Assembly (NCBI GenBank): GCA_016297895.1
Contig: JAEDFS010000002.1
Location: 50,826 to 114,825, forward strand
Direction of reading: 5' to 3'
Length of the DNA: 64,000 bases
Source: Marvinbryantia sp.
GTDB lineage: Bacteria; Bacillota; Clostridia; Lachnospirales; Lachnospiraceae
The notes below the pieces were generated by a model, which saw only the letters and a program-made list of their open reading frames with translations, had not been told where the DNA came from and did not search any database. The translations under genes and the position numbers were made by a program. Position 1 is the first letter of the stretch; the number at the start of each line of letters is the position of its first letter. Positions 27,335 through 35,893 of the stretch are shown here, one piece after another.

Positions 27335-28735
27335 ATGAACAAAAAGAAAAAACTTGCGATGCCGGATACGCTGATTATCGTGGCATCCGTGGTACTGCTG
27401 GTGGCGATCCTTGCCTGGATCATTCCATCCGGTACCTATGATTATCAGCAGATGGATATCAATGGAAGAACCAGAAATGTGGCTATTGACGGTACCTATC
27501 ATATCATTGATAAGTCAGAGGTCAGCACCACCGGATTTCTTGGATTTTTCAGTGTGCTGTATCGTGGATGTGTGGAAGCAGCAGACGTGATCTTTATGAT
27601 TCTCTGCTGCTGCGGAACTTTTGGAATTGTGGTAAAGACGGGAGCTTTCCATGCGGGGATCGGAACGATTCTGAAAAAACTGAAGGGAAAAGAGATCCTG
27701 CTGGTTCCCATCATTATGATGGTGTTCGGATTGGGCGGTTCTGTGTTTGGTATGGCCAGTGAGTTTTATGGTTTTTATCCATTGATCGTCGGCCTGGGTG
27801 TGGCTCTTGCCTATGACGCCATGTTTGGTTTTGCCATCATTGCAGTCGGTGAATTTGTCGGATTTATGGGTGCAACATTGAACCCCTACTCCGTAGGAAT
27901 TGCTCAGACGATTGCGGGTGTTGAGCTTTATTCCGGTACCTGGTACAGAGCAATCTGTTTCCTGGTGTTCATGGCAATTTCTATCGCATATGTGATGTTA
28001 TACGGAAGAAAGATCAGGAAGAATCCGTCTGCATCGGTGGTTCTGGGAGAAAAGAATATTCATGCGTTTGACCGGGCAGAGCTGGATGGGTATACATTTA
28101 CAAAGAAGGATGGACTGGTTCTTCTGGATGTACTGGCAGTACTGGTGATCCTGATGATAGGTCTGATCAAATGGGGATGGGATTTCCCGGAACTCTGCGG
28201 TCTCTTCCTTTTAATGTCCATGATTGCAGCAGCGATCAGCGGATGGTCACCCAATAAGTGGTGTAAAGAGTTTGTAGACAGTGCAAAGACGGCTCTGTGG
28301 GGCTGCCTTCTGACCGGTGTTGCCAAGGCGATCACGGTAGTTATGCAGGATGCCCAGATCATGGATACGGTCATTTATGCATTGTCAAATCTCCTGAAAA
28401 ACGCACCCCATGCGTTGTCTGCTCAGTTTATGCTGGTGGTACAGACTGTGATCAACTTCTTTATTCCGTCTGCGACAGGCCAGGCATCTGCGACTATGCC
28501 GATCATGGCACAGCTGGCAGATATCATCGGTGTCAGCAGACAGACAGCAGTTCTGGCATTCCAGTTTGGTGACGGATTGTCCAATATTTTCTGGCCGACC
28601 GCAGATATTGTGATTATCTGCGGTCTGGGAGGAATCTCTCTGCAGAAATGGTACAAATGGTTTGCACCGTTATTCCTGATCCTGTTCGCCTCACAGGCGG
28701 TGCTTTTGGGAATTGCAACGGCGATCGGATTCTGA
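27335..28735 (+). CDS. YfcC family permease (basic amino acid/C4-dicarboxylate carrier family)
   Basis: 466 residues, about 12 membrane segments. The N-terminal helix ends in IIPSGTYDYQQ, the hallmark of the YfcC/DcuC-like ion transporter superfamily, and the C-terminal half has FFIPSATGQASATMPIMAQLADIIGVSRQT and FQFGDGLSNIFWPT. Such permeases move amino acids, short peptides or dicarboxylates. The VanX-like dipeptidase 24 bp downstream suggests that the substrate could be a D-Ala-containing dipeptide; this is inference. GGGAGGA precedes the ATG. Confidence 0.88.
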   Translation: MNKKKKLAMPDTLIIVASVVLLVAILAWIIPSGTYDYQQMDINGRTRNVAIDGTYHIIDKSEVSTTGFLGFFSVLYRGCVEAADVIFMILCCCGTFGIVVKTGAFHAGIGTILKKLKGKEILLVPIIMMVFGLGGSVFGMASEFYGFYPLIVGLGVALAYDAMFGFAIIAVGEFVGFMGATLNPYSVGIAQTIAGVELYSGTWYRAICFLVFMAISIAYVMLYGRKIRKNPSASVVLGEKNIHAFDRAELDGYTFTKKDGLVLLDVLAVLVILMIGLIKWGWDFPELCGLFLLMSMIAAAISGWSPNKWCKEFVDSAKTALWGCLLTGVAKAITVVMQDAQIMDTVIYALSNLLKNAPHALSAQFMLVVQTVINFFIPSATGQASATMPIMAQLADIIGVSRQTAVLAFQFGDGLSNIFWPTADIVIICGLGGISLQKWYKWFAPLFLILFASQAVLLGIATAIGF

Positions 28736-28759
28736 CGGATCCCGTAAGAGGAAAAGCAA

Positions 28760-29326
28760 ATGGAAAGAAAAGGTAATCTGGTAAGGCTTACGGATCTGTC
28801 TGAGGATTTTATCATTGACCTCAAGTATGCGACCTGTGAGAACTTTACGGGAACAAAGATCTATCAGTCAGGTGACTGCTGGCTGGATGCCCATACCGCA
28901 GAGATCCTGATCGAGGCACAGAAGATCTTTCAGAAAGACGGATACCGGGTCAAAGTCTGGGATGCTTACCGGCCGATCCGCGCTCAGAAAAGATTCTGGG
29001 AGATCATGCCAAATGATGATTTTGTCGCCAGACCGCCGGATATGAGTAAGATTCAGAAATTTCGTCCTACGCATATGAATGGCATGTGTGTGGATGTGAC
29101 ATTGACAGATCAGGAGGGAAATGAGATCGAAATGCCATCTCCCTTTGATACTATGGATGAAAGAGCGGCGCTTGCGTGTCCGCTCCATTCTCCTCGGGGA
29201 CGAAAAAACGGAACATATTTAAAGCAGGTCATGGAATCTGTGGGGTTTCAGGCATACGACTGTGAGTGGTGGCATTTTTATGATGTTTCTGCAGAGCCGG
29301 TACCGTTTTCGGACTATGAGATCTGA
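28760..29326 (+). CDS. D-alanyl-D-alanine dipeptidase (VanX family, M15D)
   Basis: 188 residues. The zinc ligands are His105 and Asp112 (HMNGMCVDVT) and His172, with catalytic Glu169 (EWWH) and Arg71 (DAYRP), reproducing the VanX active site. It hydrolyses D-Ala-D-Ala. No signal peptide is present, so it works in the cytoplasm. No vanH, vanA or vanRS is nearby, so this is more likely dipeptide use or wall recycling with the YfcC permease than glycopeptide resistance. Confidence 0.88.
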   Translation: MERKGNLVRLTDLSEDFIIDLKYATCENFTGTKIYQSGDCWLDAHTAEILIEAQKIFQKDGYRVKVWDAYRPIRAQKRFWEIMPNDDFVARPPDMSKIQKFRPTHMNGMCVDVTLTDQEGNEIEMPSPFDTMDERAALACPLHSPRGRKNGTYLKQVMESVGFQAYDCEWWHFYDVSAEPVPFSDYEI

Positions 29327-29364
29327 CGTATATCGAAAAGTTCACAAAAAATTCACAAAAAATG

Positions 29365-29391
29365 TTAGCACTCACGCTTGACGAGTGCTAA
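29365..29391 (+). promoter_or_regulatory. CIRCE operator (HrcA site)
   Basis: TTAGCACTC-N9-GAGTGCTAA is a perfect CIRCE element with a 9-bp spacer. It overlaps the -35 box of the promoter at 29378-29406, so HrcA binding would block transcription of hsp20 and probably the dnaJ-like gene. Confidence 0.95.
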
Positions 29392-29406
29392 CAACGGTGG
29401 TATAAC
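29378..29406 (+). promoter_or_regulatory. Heat-shock promoter of hsp20
   Basis: TTGACG at 29378-29383, inside the CIRCE spacer and right arm, and TATAAC at 29401-29406, separated by 17 bp. Confidence 0.75.
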
Positions 29407-29438
29407 ATAGTCAGAATCAAATGAAGGAGGAATGACAT

Positions 29439-29879
29439 ATGTTAATGCCTGGTATTTTTGGAGAAAGTTTATTCGATGATTTATTTGATGATTTTGTACG
29501 TCCTGCAAAGCAGACTGCAGCATACAGAACCCCGGTGACAACTGTGATGAAGACAGACGTAAGAGAAAATGAACATGGATATGAGCTGGATATTGACCTT
29601 CCGGGTTATAAGAAGGAAAATGTGCAGGCTCAGTTAAAGGATGGTTATCTGACGATCATGGCAGTTGCCGGAACGGAAGAAGAAGAAAAGAAGAATCACA
29701 AATTTGTGCGCAGAGAAAGATATTATGGTTCCTGCAGCAGATCTTTCTATGTGGGTGAAGACATTACACAGGAAGATATCAAAGCCAGATTTGAAGATGG
29801 TGTTCTGAAAGTATCCGTTCCGAAAAAACAGCCGGAGCCAAAGGTGGAGCAGAAGAAATATATTACCATCGAAGGTTAA
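29439..29879 (+). CDS. Hsp20/alpha-crystallin small heat-shock protein
   Basis: 146 residues. The alpha-crystallin domain spans about residues 35-140: DVRENEHGYELDIDLPGYKKENVQAQLKDGYLTIMA, YGSCSRSFYVGEDI, and FEDGVLKVSVPKK. ATP-independent holdase preventing aggregation. Controlled by the CIRCE element upstream, AAGGAGG precedes the ATG, and it is followed by a terminator and a DnaJ-like gene. Confidence 0.93.
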   Translation: MLMPGIFGESLFDDLFDDFVRPAKQTAAYRTPVTTVMKTDVRENEHGYELDIDLPGYKKENVQAQLKDGYLTIMAVAGTEEEEKKNHKFVRRERYYGSCSRSFYVGEDITQEDIKARFEDGVLKVSVPKKQPEPKVEQKKYITIEG

Positions 29880-29900
29880 CAGCGAAAGTCTTCATACAAG

Positions 29901-29927
29901 GGAATGCCGGACGGCATTTCCTTTTTT
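29901..29927 (+). terminator. Terminator after hsp20
   Basis: GGAATGCCG (29901-29909) pairs with CGGCATTTCC (29912-29921), followed by six T. Some read-through into the dnaJ-like gene is likely because no separate promoter is evident. Confidence 0.7.
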
Positions 29928-29949
29928 AAATGGAAAGGGGTGAATCACG

Positions 29950-30993
29950 ATGGCAAAAAGGGATTATTATGATGTACTTGGAATAAGCCGTCAGGCAGAT
30001 GAAAAGGAAGTAAAGAAAGCATACCGGAAGCTGGCCAAGAAGTATCATCCGGATACGAATCCGGGAGACAGAGAGGCGGAACAGAAGTTTAAGGAAATAA
30101 CGGAAGCCTATAATGTGTTAAGTGATTCAGAGAAAAAGAAGCTGTATGATCAGTACGGGTTTGAGGCCTTTGAGGAAGGAGGAAATCCGTATCAGGGTGC
30201 ATCTTCAGATCATGGATACCATTCTTCTTACGGATTCGGAAATGGAGGAACTTATCAGGAATTCCATTTTAACGGGGACGATATGGGGGATATATTCGGA
30301 GACATTTTTGGTGATATGTTCCATCACTCGGGAACACAGTCGGATCCCTTTGGCGGAAGCGGTTTTCGAAGAACAGGAGGTTTTGGAAACGGCGGATACA
30401 GAAGCTCAGGAGGATTTGGCGAGCATTTTCAGCAGAAAGGTGCGGATGCCCGGATCAATATTGAGATCAGCTTTGAGGAAGCTGCATTTGGCTGTGACAA
30501 GAGAATGCGGTTCCGGGACGGAAACGGCAGAATCCAGACCATTGAAGCACACATTCCCGCAGGAATTGAAGAAGGAAAGAGCATTCGGCTGAAGGGCAAA
30601 GGAAATGACGGCACAGGCGGCGGACCGGCCGGAGATCTGTTTCTGAAAGTGCATATTCTTCCTAAAAAGAATTACGAACGAAAAGGAATGGATGTCTATG
30701 TGACCACAGAGATTCCTTTTACCACAGCAGTTCTGGGAGGGGAGGCTGTGGTACCGACTCTTGACGGCAGAGTGTCCTTAAAGATTCCGGCAGGAACCCA
30801 GTCGGGAAGCCGGATCCGTCTGAAGAATAAAGGAATTGTTTCGATAAAAGATCCCTCCCGGAAGGGAGATCTTTATGTGGTGATCCAGATCCAGATTCCA
30901 AAGAGCCTGACTCCCCAGGCCAGACAGAAGCTTCAGGAGTATGAGATGCTGACCGGGCAGGGAACAAACAGAAGAAAACAGGAAGGAAGATAA
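29950..30993 (+). CDS. DnaJ-like co-chaperone without zinc finger (CbpA type)
   Basis: 347 residues. J domain at residues 4-70 with HPD at 33-35, then a long Gly/Phe-rich linker (about 75-160) with [12 protein letters not shown] repeats, then the DnaJ C-terminal substrate-binding region. The CxxCxGxG zinc-finger repeats of canonical DnaJ are absent, so it is a type II/CbpA-like J protein that stimulates DnaK. It lies downstream of CIRCE-controlled hsp20; dnaK and grpE are not in the window. Confidence 0.92.
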   Translation: MAKRDYYDVLGISRQADEKEVKKAYRKLAKKYHPDTNPGDREAEQKFKEITEAYNVLSDSEKKKLYDQYGFEAFEEGGNPYQGASSDHGYHSSYGFGNGGTYQEFHFNGDDMGDIFGDIFGDMFHHSGTQSDPFGGSGFRRTGGFGNGGYRSSGGFGEHFQQKGADARINIEISFEEAAFGCDKRMRFRDGNGRIQTIEAHIPAGIEEGKSIRLKGKGNDGTGGGPAGDLFLKVHILPKKNYERKGMDVYVTTEIPFTTAVLGGEAVVPTLDGRVSLKIPAGTQSGSRIRLKNKGIVSIKDPSRKGDLYVVIQIQIPKSLTPQARQKLQEYEMLTGQGTNRRKQEGR

Positions 30994-30998
30994 AAGTT

Positions 30999-31640
30999 GT
31001 GGAAAAGAGAAAAAAGAGAATTTTGATGAGTGTACTTGGAGTGGCAGTCTGCGGGGTAAGTGTGGGATTTTTTAAAAGAGCCGCATTTGGAGTGGATCCT
31101 TTTCAGTCATTGATGAGTGGGCTGGATGCCATGCTTGGTATTGATTTTGGAACATTATACGTGCTGGCAAATGTGTGCCTTTTATTATTCAGTGTCATCA
31201 ATGACCGAACGAAGATTGGAATTGCGACATTGGTCAATCTGTTTCTGCTTGGATATATCGCAGATTTTTCTCATAAATCACTGCTCGATCTCTTCCCGAA
31301 TCTCGGTATTGGGGGAAGGGTCATTATGCTGATCATCGGAATCGTCACCATGTGTCTGGCTTCTGCATTTTACTTTACGGCAGATATGGGAGTGTCGCCT
31401 TATGATGCTGTTTCGCTGATCATGGCGGAAAAGTGGAAACTGGCATCTTTCAAATTCTGCAGGATCGCCTGTGACTTGACCTGTGTACTGGCAGGGGTCG
31501 GCCTTTTCTGGCTGTCCGGGCAATCTATGTCGGGACTGGGGCAGCTTGTGGGAATCGGAACGATCGTAACCGCATTTTTCATGGGACCGCTGATCGAGTT
31601 TTTTAATATTCGTGTGGCACGTCCGTTTTTAAATTCTTAG
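30999..31640 (+). CDS. YczE/YyaS/YitT family membrane protein
   Basis: 213 residues with about six membrane segments. The pattern GVAVCGVSVGFFKRAAFGVDPFQSLMSGL and the internally repeated FYFTADMGVSPYDAVSLIMAEK is typical of the YczE family. Function unknown. GTG start at 30999 after AGGAAGGA, 5 bp after the dnaJ-like gene. Its stop codon overlaps the convergent LysM gene by 4 bp. Confidence 0.8.
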   Translation: MEKRKKRILMSVLGVAVCGVSVGFFKRAAFGVDPFQSLMSGLDAMLGIDFGTLYVLANVCLLLFSVINDRTKIGIATLVNLFLLGYIADFSHKSLLDLFPNLGIGGRVIMLIIGIVTMCLASAFYFTADMGVSPYDAVSLIMAEKWKLASFKFCRIACDLTCVLAGVGLFWLSGQSMSGLGQLVGIGTIVTAFFMGPLIEFFNIRVARPFLNS

Positions 31641-32833
31641 TATTCGTCAGAGAATTCCGAAAGAGAGTCAGACAGTCTGACGATCTGGAACCGGTCCTGA
31701 AGCAGAAGCCAGTTGGCACGCCACCAGCGCATGAGCTGCCAGTACCCGGCACCGCCTAAACCAAAGGTGCGGATGAGACGGAATTTTTCCAGGATACTTC
31801 GCACATCTTCGAACCAGACTTCATGGCGGATGTTTTCCAAAGTCAGGTAGTGGAAAAAAGGTGATTGAGCTGTTTCGTCAAAGCGGATCACGGCACTGTG
31901 CCGGATGGCGATGCGGACAGCTTCCACGTTTCCGATGGTAACGGCGGCAGTGATGTCTTTTACGAAGGGCAGAGGCCAGTCATATCCGTAATTGGGAATC
32001 CCCAGACAGATCTTTTCAGGAGAGATTTCCGAGACGGCATATTCCACGACCTGACGGACTTTGTTCAGAGGCGCTATCGCCATGTTGGGGCCGTATTTAT
32101 AGCCCCATTCATAGGTCATCAGAAGAACGGAATCGGCAATAGCACCAATTGCGGCATAGTCTTTCCCCTCATACAGAAGACCGGTCTGCTCAGCAGATGT
32201 TTTAGGAGCCAGTGCCACAGACAGTCGGTAACCCAGGGGATGGAGAGCAGCGGCAAGATCGGAAAGAAAATCCGTGAAAGCATCACGATCGGAGGCAGGG
32301 ATGTATTCAAAATCTACATCAACGCCTCCGTATTTTTTTTGCTCCAAAGTGAGAATCAACTGCTGGATCAATGTTTCTTTGTAGAATGAATTCTGTACTA
32401 CCGAGGTAATCAGGCGGTTATCAAAAAGTCCGTCGGCGCCAAGTGGTGTCAGTGTCAGAACAGGCAGAACATCATACGAAGCAGCCAGATCAATCATCCA
32501 GCGGTCATCCTGGGGCGGCGGAATCAGAATTCCTTCCTGGGTAAACCCATAAGAAAACACATGGAGCGCACTTAAAAACGGAAGAGTCTGCTCCAGAACC
32601 CATGGGCTGATAAATGGATAAGCATATCCAAAAGAAAACAGTGGATTGCGAAGAGGTGTTTCCTGTCCCGGATCCGGGTCGGTCAGGATATCTCCAATAA
32701 GAAGCGACTGACCGATGGCAAGTTCATAGGGGGCAACAAGCTGATTGTCATAAATGAGAGTCTGTACCGGAACCTGAAAGAAATCGGCGATGGCGTCTAC
32801 GGTATCGCCGGGCTGAACAACATAGATTTTCAC
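31637..32833 (-). CDS. LysM and GH18 domain protein, spore cortex-lytic glucosaminidase-like (SleL/YaaH)
   Basis: 398 residues. One N-terminal LysM domain (MKIYVVQPGDTVDAIADFFQVPVQTLIYDNQ) followed by a GH18 barrel (about residues 65-390). The catalytic motif is YGGVDVDFEYIP with Asp172, Asp174 and Glu176; the first Asp of the DxxDxDxE pattern is Gly. In Bacillus SleL/YaaH such proteins degrade peptidoglycan fragments during germination. No signal peptide is present, as usual for these spore-coat-associated enzymes. CAGGAGG precedes the start. A 62-nt gap separates the start from the structured repeat at 32896-32963. Confidence 0.88.
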   Translation of the reverse strand: MKIYVVQPGDTVDAIADFFQVPVQTLIYDNQLVAPYELAIGQSLLIGDILTDPDPGQETPLRNPLFSFGYAYPFISPWVLEQTLPFLSALHVFSYGFTQEGILIPPPQDDRWMIDLAASYDVLPVLTLTPLGADGLFDNRLITSVVQNSFYKETLIQQLILTLEQKKYGGVDVDFEYIPASDRDAFTDFLSDLAAALHPLGYRLSVALAPKTSAEQTGLLYEGKDYAAIGAIADSVLLMTYEWGYKYGPNMAIAPLNKVRQVVEYAVSEISPEKICLGIPNYGYDWPLPFVKDITAAVTIGNVEAVRIAIRHSAVIRFDETAQSPFFHYLTLENIRHEVWFEDVRSILEKFRLIRTFGLGGAGYWQLMRWWRANWLLLQDRFQIVRLSDSLSEFSDEY

Positions 32834-32895
32834 AGGCAGCCTCCTGAATGAATGCTTTATAAAGTGTATGCAGGACGAGTGAGAGTTGGTACATC

Positions 32896-32963
32896 AGATG
32901 GAAGATGACTCCCGCCTCACCAGGAAGTGAGCAGGAAATAGATATTAGTGGCGGGTGTCAATC
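32896..32963 (-). ncRNA. Structured 5' leader element, copy 2 of a 68-bp repeat
   Basis: Matches 9295-9362 at 59 of 68 positions without gaps, in the same orientation relative to the downstream gene. In the sense strand CCCGCC pairs GGCGGG, an inner CTCAC/GTGAG hairpin is perfect in this copy, and TGAC/GTCA plus GAT/ATC extend the outer stem. It lies between the TIGR01440 gene and the LysM-GH18 gene, in the likely leader of the latter; no separate promoter is clear. Confidence 0.5.
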
Positions 32964-32981
32964 TCCGACTGAGATGAAGTT

Positions 32982-33527
32982 TTACAATAAGGTGTCGTCA
33001 TAATGAGCCCGGATGCCGCCGATAAATTTCGGACGGACTCTGGCGGCAGTTACATGAGCTTCTCCAATTGTTCTGTTCGTTAAACGAACAGGGACAGCAA
33101 CCTTTTTTAAATGCATACCGATCAATGTATCACCAATATCAAGCCCTGCGTCAGCCTTAATTTCTTCAACAGCAACCGGGTGTTTGAAGGTCTGGTAAGC
33201 GGTTGTTGCAAATGAACCGCCGGCTTTAGGCTGTGGAACTACATTTACAATTTCAGAAAACGGAACAGCATCCTGTTCTATAATGATGGCACGATTTAAG
33301 TGTTCACAGCACTGTGCCGCAAGATAAATATTGTGTTTGCAGGTTTCTTCATAGATACCGGAAAATACGGCTTTTGCAATATCCGGATTTGAATTGCTTC
33401 CAATCCTGTTGCCGCAGACTTCAGAGGAAGAACATCCTACGACAAGAGTCTGATGAGCGGTAAGTCCAGCCTTTTCAATTAATTCCTGTGCTGCAAGGGC
33501 AGCCTGTTTTTCTATTTCATGATACAT
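32982..33527 (-). CDS. TIGR01440/YwlG family protein
   Basis: 181 residues. LVVGCSSSEVCGNRIGSNSNPDIA, AAQCCEHLNRAIIIE and the GLDIGDTLIGMHLKKVAVPVR segment are hallmarks of the TIGR01440 (UPF0340, YwlG) family. Structure members are thioredoxin- or anion-binding-like; biochemical function is not established. AGGAG precedes the start. Transcribed towards the LysM-GH18 gene. Confidence 0.88.
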   Translation of the reverse strand: MYHEIEKQAALAAQELIEKAGLTAHQTLVVGCSSSEVCGNRIGSNSNPDIAKAVFSGIYEETCKHNIYLAAQCCEHLNRAIIIEQDAVPFSEIVNVVPQPKAGGSFATTAYQTFKHPVAVEEIKADAGLDIGDTLIGMHLKKVAVPVRLTNRTIGEAHVTAARVRPKFIGGIRAHYDDTLL

Positions 33528-33621
33528 GAGATACTCCTTTCTGCATGAATATCGCTTGTGAATAATTTAATACAAATCACTTCCTATCATAACACAAGAT
33601 CTGTCATCAGGCCACTTATAA

Positions 33622-33921
33622 ATGATTGTCAGCGCAAAATTGAAAGCTGAATCACAGTTGGAATGGCTGCTAAGAGAAATGCATTTCAAAAATGAACTTC
33701 GTAATATACCGTTGTTCTATTGCAGAGGAGCTTGGGATGAGGGGAAAATGAAGTTTACGGATAAAACACTTTGCAAGATGTTACAGAAAGCAGTTGCGAA
33801 ACAAAATCCAGAAGAATATGAACCGTGGCAGCAAGCACTGATGTGTGAAGTGGGGCAAAAGTGTGATTGGACAGATCAATCATATTTAGAGCCATTGTTG
33901 AAATACATTGAAGAATTATGA
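33622..33921 (+). pseudogene. C-terminal remnant of a flavodoxin-like protein
   Basis: 99 residues. IPLFYCRGAWDEGKMKFTDKTLCKMLQKAV, PWQQALM and CDWTDQSYLEPLLKYI look like the C-terminal third of flavodoxin-domain proteins of Clostridia, but the FMN-binding N-terminal part is missing and there is no ribosome binding site at the ATG. I read it as a truncated gene; the family assignment is from pattern memory and moderate. Confidence 0.4.
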
Positions 33922-33979
33922 TTTGCGGGATTGCTTCAATCTTATTGGATGGCTTGGAAGAGCACTGCCATGGAAGTGA

Positions 33980-34429
33980 TTACCGAAGGAGAGCGGTTAA
34001 TTTGTGACTTATGTTATGGAAATATTTCTGGGGAATGATGGATCCGATAATGATTCCAAGTGCAATGGATCCGGAAAACGTCAGTACGTCTATGGTCATT
34101 TCAGCACCCAGAATCCAGTCTTGCTGAATGAAGCAGTAAGCCGTATTATAAATACCTGCACCCGGAACCAGAGGAAAAATTCCGGTAACAAGAAAAATAG
34201 TTACAGGTTCTTTTAATAGTACGGCGAGTAAACGGGAAACAATCGTCAGTACGATAGTTGCAATCAGGGAAGATATACCATGGCCCAGGCCGAGATCGGT
34301 GAGACAAAGATAGCAGATCCATCCAATTGCACCATTTACCGCACAGAAAAGATAGCATTTCCGGGGTGCATGGAACAGTACAGCAAAGGCCCAGACGCCG
34401 AGCATAGCTGCCAGACATTGTAAAATCAT
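33980..34429 (-). CDS. Threonine/serine exporter, ThrE_2/YjjB-type subunit
   Basis: 149 residues with four or five membrane segments; VTGIFPLVPGAGIYNTAY is the ThrE_2 (YjjB) signature. Starts at 34429 and overlaps the stop of the partner gene as ATGA. Together the two proteins correspond to the two halves of Corynebacterium ThrE, as in E. coli YjjP-YjjB (succinate or amino-acid export). A longer frame starting at 34807 is an artefact of the partner gene's sequence. Confidence 0.87.
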   Translation of the reverse strand: MILQCLAAMLGVWAFAVLFHAPRKCYLFCAVNGAIGWICYLCLTDLGLGHGISSLIATIVLTIVSRLLAVLLKEPVTIFLVTGIFPLVPGAGIYNTAYCFIQQDWILGAEMTIDVLTFSGSIALGIIIGSIIPQKYFHNISHKLTALLR

Positions 34430-35208
34430 GAGAACATACCTCCGATAAATGGAATTGCACTTAATGCCATTGCTACTCCGGCAGCGATGCAGATAGCGGT
34501 CAGGAGAGCATTTACGATATGTATGATTCCCGACAGGTAATCGCCATTGAAAAACTCCCGGATGGAAGTTGTGAAAGCCACTCCCGGAACAAGAATGATG
34601 ATTGACCCTATGACCAGGGAATGAAAATGCAGCACCGGCAGGAAAACCGTAAAGCATTTGCTTCCTAAAGTCACAAGAAAGCTGCCGCACAATGTTGAGA
34701 GAAAGAACGGTATCTTCCGGCCGGATATCATCAGAAAGAGCTGGAGCAGGTATCCGAGGATAAAAGCAAAAGGAATGTCCAGGGGAAATCCCCCAAGCAT
34801 ATAGCAAAAAGCGGCGGCACCAACACCGCTTGAAAAAATAGACAACAGGGTACTTTCTTTATAAATATGAGCTGGCAGATTTTGTAAAGCATCAAAAGCC
34901 ATTTCGGGAGAAAGCTTATTCTTTTCAAGATTTCTGACGATTCGGTTGATTTCGCTGATCATCCCCAGATGAACGAAACCAAGAGGAACATGCCGTACTA
35001 AGGTGCAGCGATCCTCCTTGCCTTCATTTACCGTTGCGAAGATGCCGTTTGAAATTATGTAAATATTGTGGTTCGGATAACCGCAGTGATTCAGAATATG
35101 ATGCATGGTATCCTGGGTTCGGAAGATCTCCGCACCGTTTTTTAATAGAAGCTCACCGGCATAGCCGGCCAGATCTAATGCATACTGGCTGTTCATAATA
35201 GATAACAC
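34426..35208 (-). CDS. Threonine/serine exporter, ThrE/YjjP-type subunit
   Basis: 260 residues. N-terminal cytoplasmic region ALDLAGYAGELLLKNGAEIFRTQDTMHHILNHCGY is typical of the ThrE (DUF1212) domain; five membrane segments follow, with IIILVPGVAFTTSIREFFNGDYLSG. ATG 35208 or 35196 are both possible. A TATGAT box lies upstream with a weak TTTTCA -35. It forms a two-gene operon with the YjjB-type subunit. Confidence 0.88.
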   Translation of the reverse strand: MLSIMNSQYALDLAGYAGELLLKNGAEIFRTQDTMHHILNHCGYPNHNIYIISNGIFATVNEGKEDRCTLVRHVPLGFVHLGMISEINRIVRNLEKNKLSPEMAFDALQNLPAHIYKESTLLSIFSSGVGAAAFCYMLGGFPLDIPFAFILGYLLQLFLMISGRKIPFFLSTLCGSFLVTLGSKCFTVFLPVLHFHSLVIGSIIILVPGVAFTTSIREFFNGDYLSGIIHIVNALLTAICIAAGVAMALSAIPFIGGMFS

Positions 35209-35372
35209 CTGTGAAAATTAATATAAACTGTTTTTATCATAACATGAGATTTGTTTTGTGAAAAGAATAATTCTTAAATAATCTTTGCTTTCCTTATCTT
35301 TAAGTAGTATATTAAAAGTAGTAACAATTGCGGTAATTTAAACATGGAAGATGAACAGGGGGAAATACGCTT

Positions 35373-35792
35373 ATGTATGCAGTTTTTGATGACAGTTTAA
35401 TCACAGGTAACAAGATCATTGATGGACATCATCAGGAGTTGATTGATAAAATCAATAAACTGATTACCTGTTGTGAAACAGGCAACGGAACAGAGGAAGC
35501 AAAGAAAATGCTGGATTATCTGGCGGACTATACAGATTTTCATTTTAAAGCAGAAGAAAAACTTCAGGAAGAAGTCGGATATCCGGGTATTACAGAGCAC
35601 AGGAAAAAACATGAAGAATTCAGGAATACAGTTGCGCAGCTTTATGAGATGCTCAAAAAAGAAGGTCCGACAGATGCGTTTATCGCTGCAGTGAATGAAC
35701 GGGTAACAGAATGGCTTTATGGACATATTAAAGGATTTGACTGTTCCGTAGCTACATATATTAATATCAGTAACATTCCGGAATTAATGTAA
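35373..35792 (+). CDS. Bacteriohemerythrin 1
   Basis: 139 residues forming a single hemerythrin four-helix bundle. Iron ligands are visible: IIDGHHQELID, FHFKAEEKLQ, EHRKKHEEF and HIKGFD. Binds oxygen at a di-iron centre; in anaerobes it may sense or scavenge O2. A close paralogue lies at 55251-55664. Monocistronic, closed by the terminator at 35837. Confidence 0.9.
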   Translation: MYAVFDDSLITGNKIIDGHHQELIDKINKLITCCETGNGTEEAKKMLDYLADYTDFHFKAEEKLQEEVGYPGITEHRKKHEEFRNTVAQLYEMLKKEGPTDAFIAAVNERVTEWLYGHIKGFDCSVATYINISNIPELM

Positions 35793-35836
35793 AAAAGCGG
35801 GTCTCTGTTGCTAAGTATAGGATACAGCATCAATAA

Positions 35837-35874
35837 AGAGAAGATATCCCCATGTCGGGGAATCTTCTCTTTTT
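35837..35874 (+). terminator. Terminator after hemerythrin 1
   Basis: AGAGAAGATATCCCC (35837-35851) pairs with GGGGAATCTTCTCT (35857-35870) with one bulge, ending in a T-run. Confidence 0.85.
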
Positions 35875-35893
35875 ATCCGGAAGCAGCAAAGTA

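Noticed and set aside
28760..29326. Glycopeptide resistance locus
   Set aside because: Only a VanX-type gene is present; no ligase, dehydrogenase or two-component genes nearby.
34430..34807. N-terminal extension of the ThrE_2 subunit
   Set aside because: It is an out-of-frame reading of the partner ThrE gene; ATG 34429 with ATGA overlap explains the subunit.
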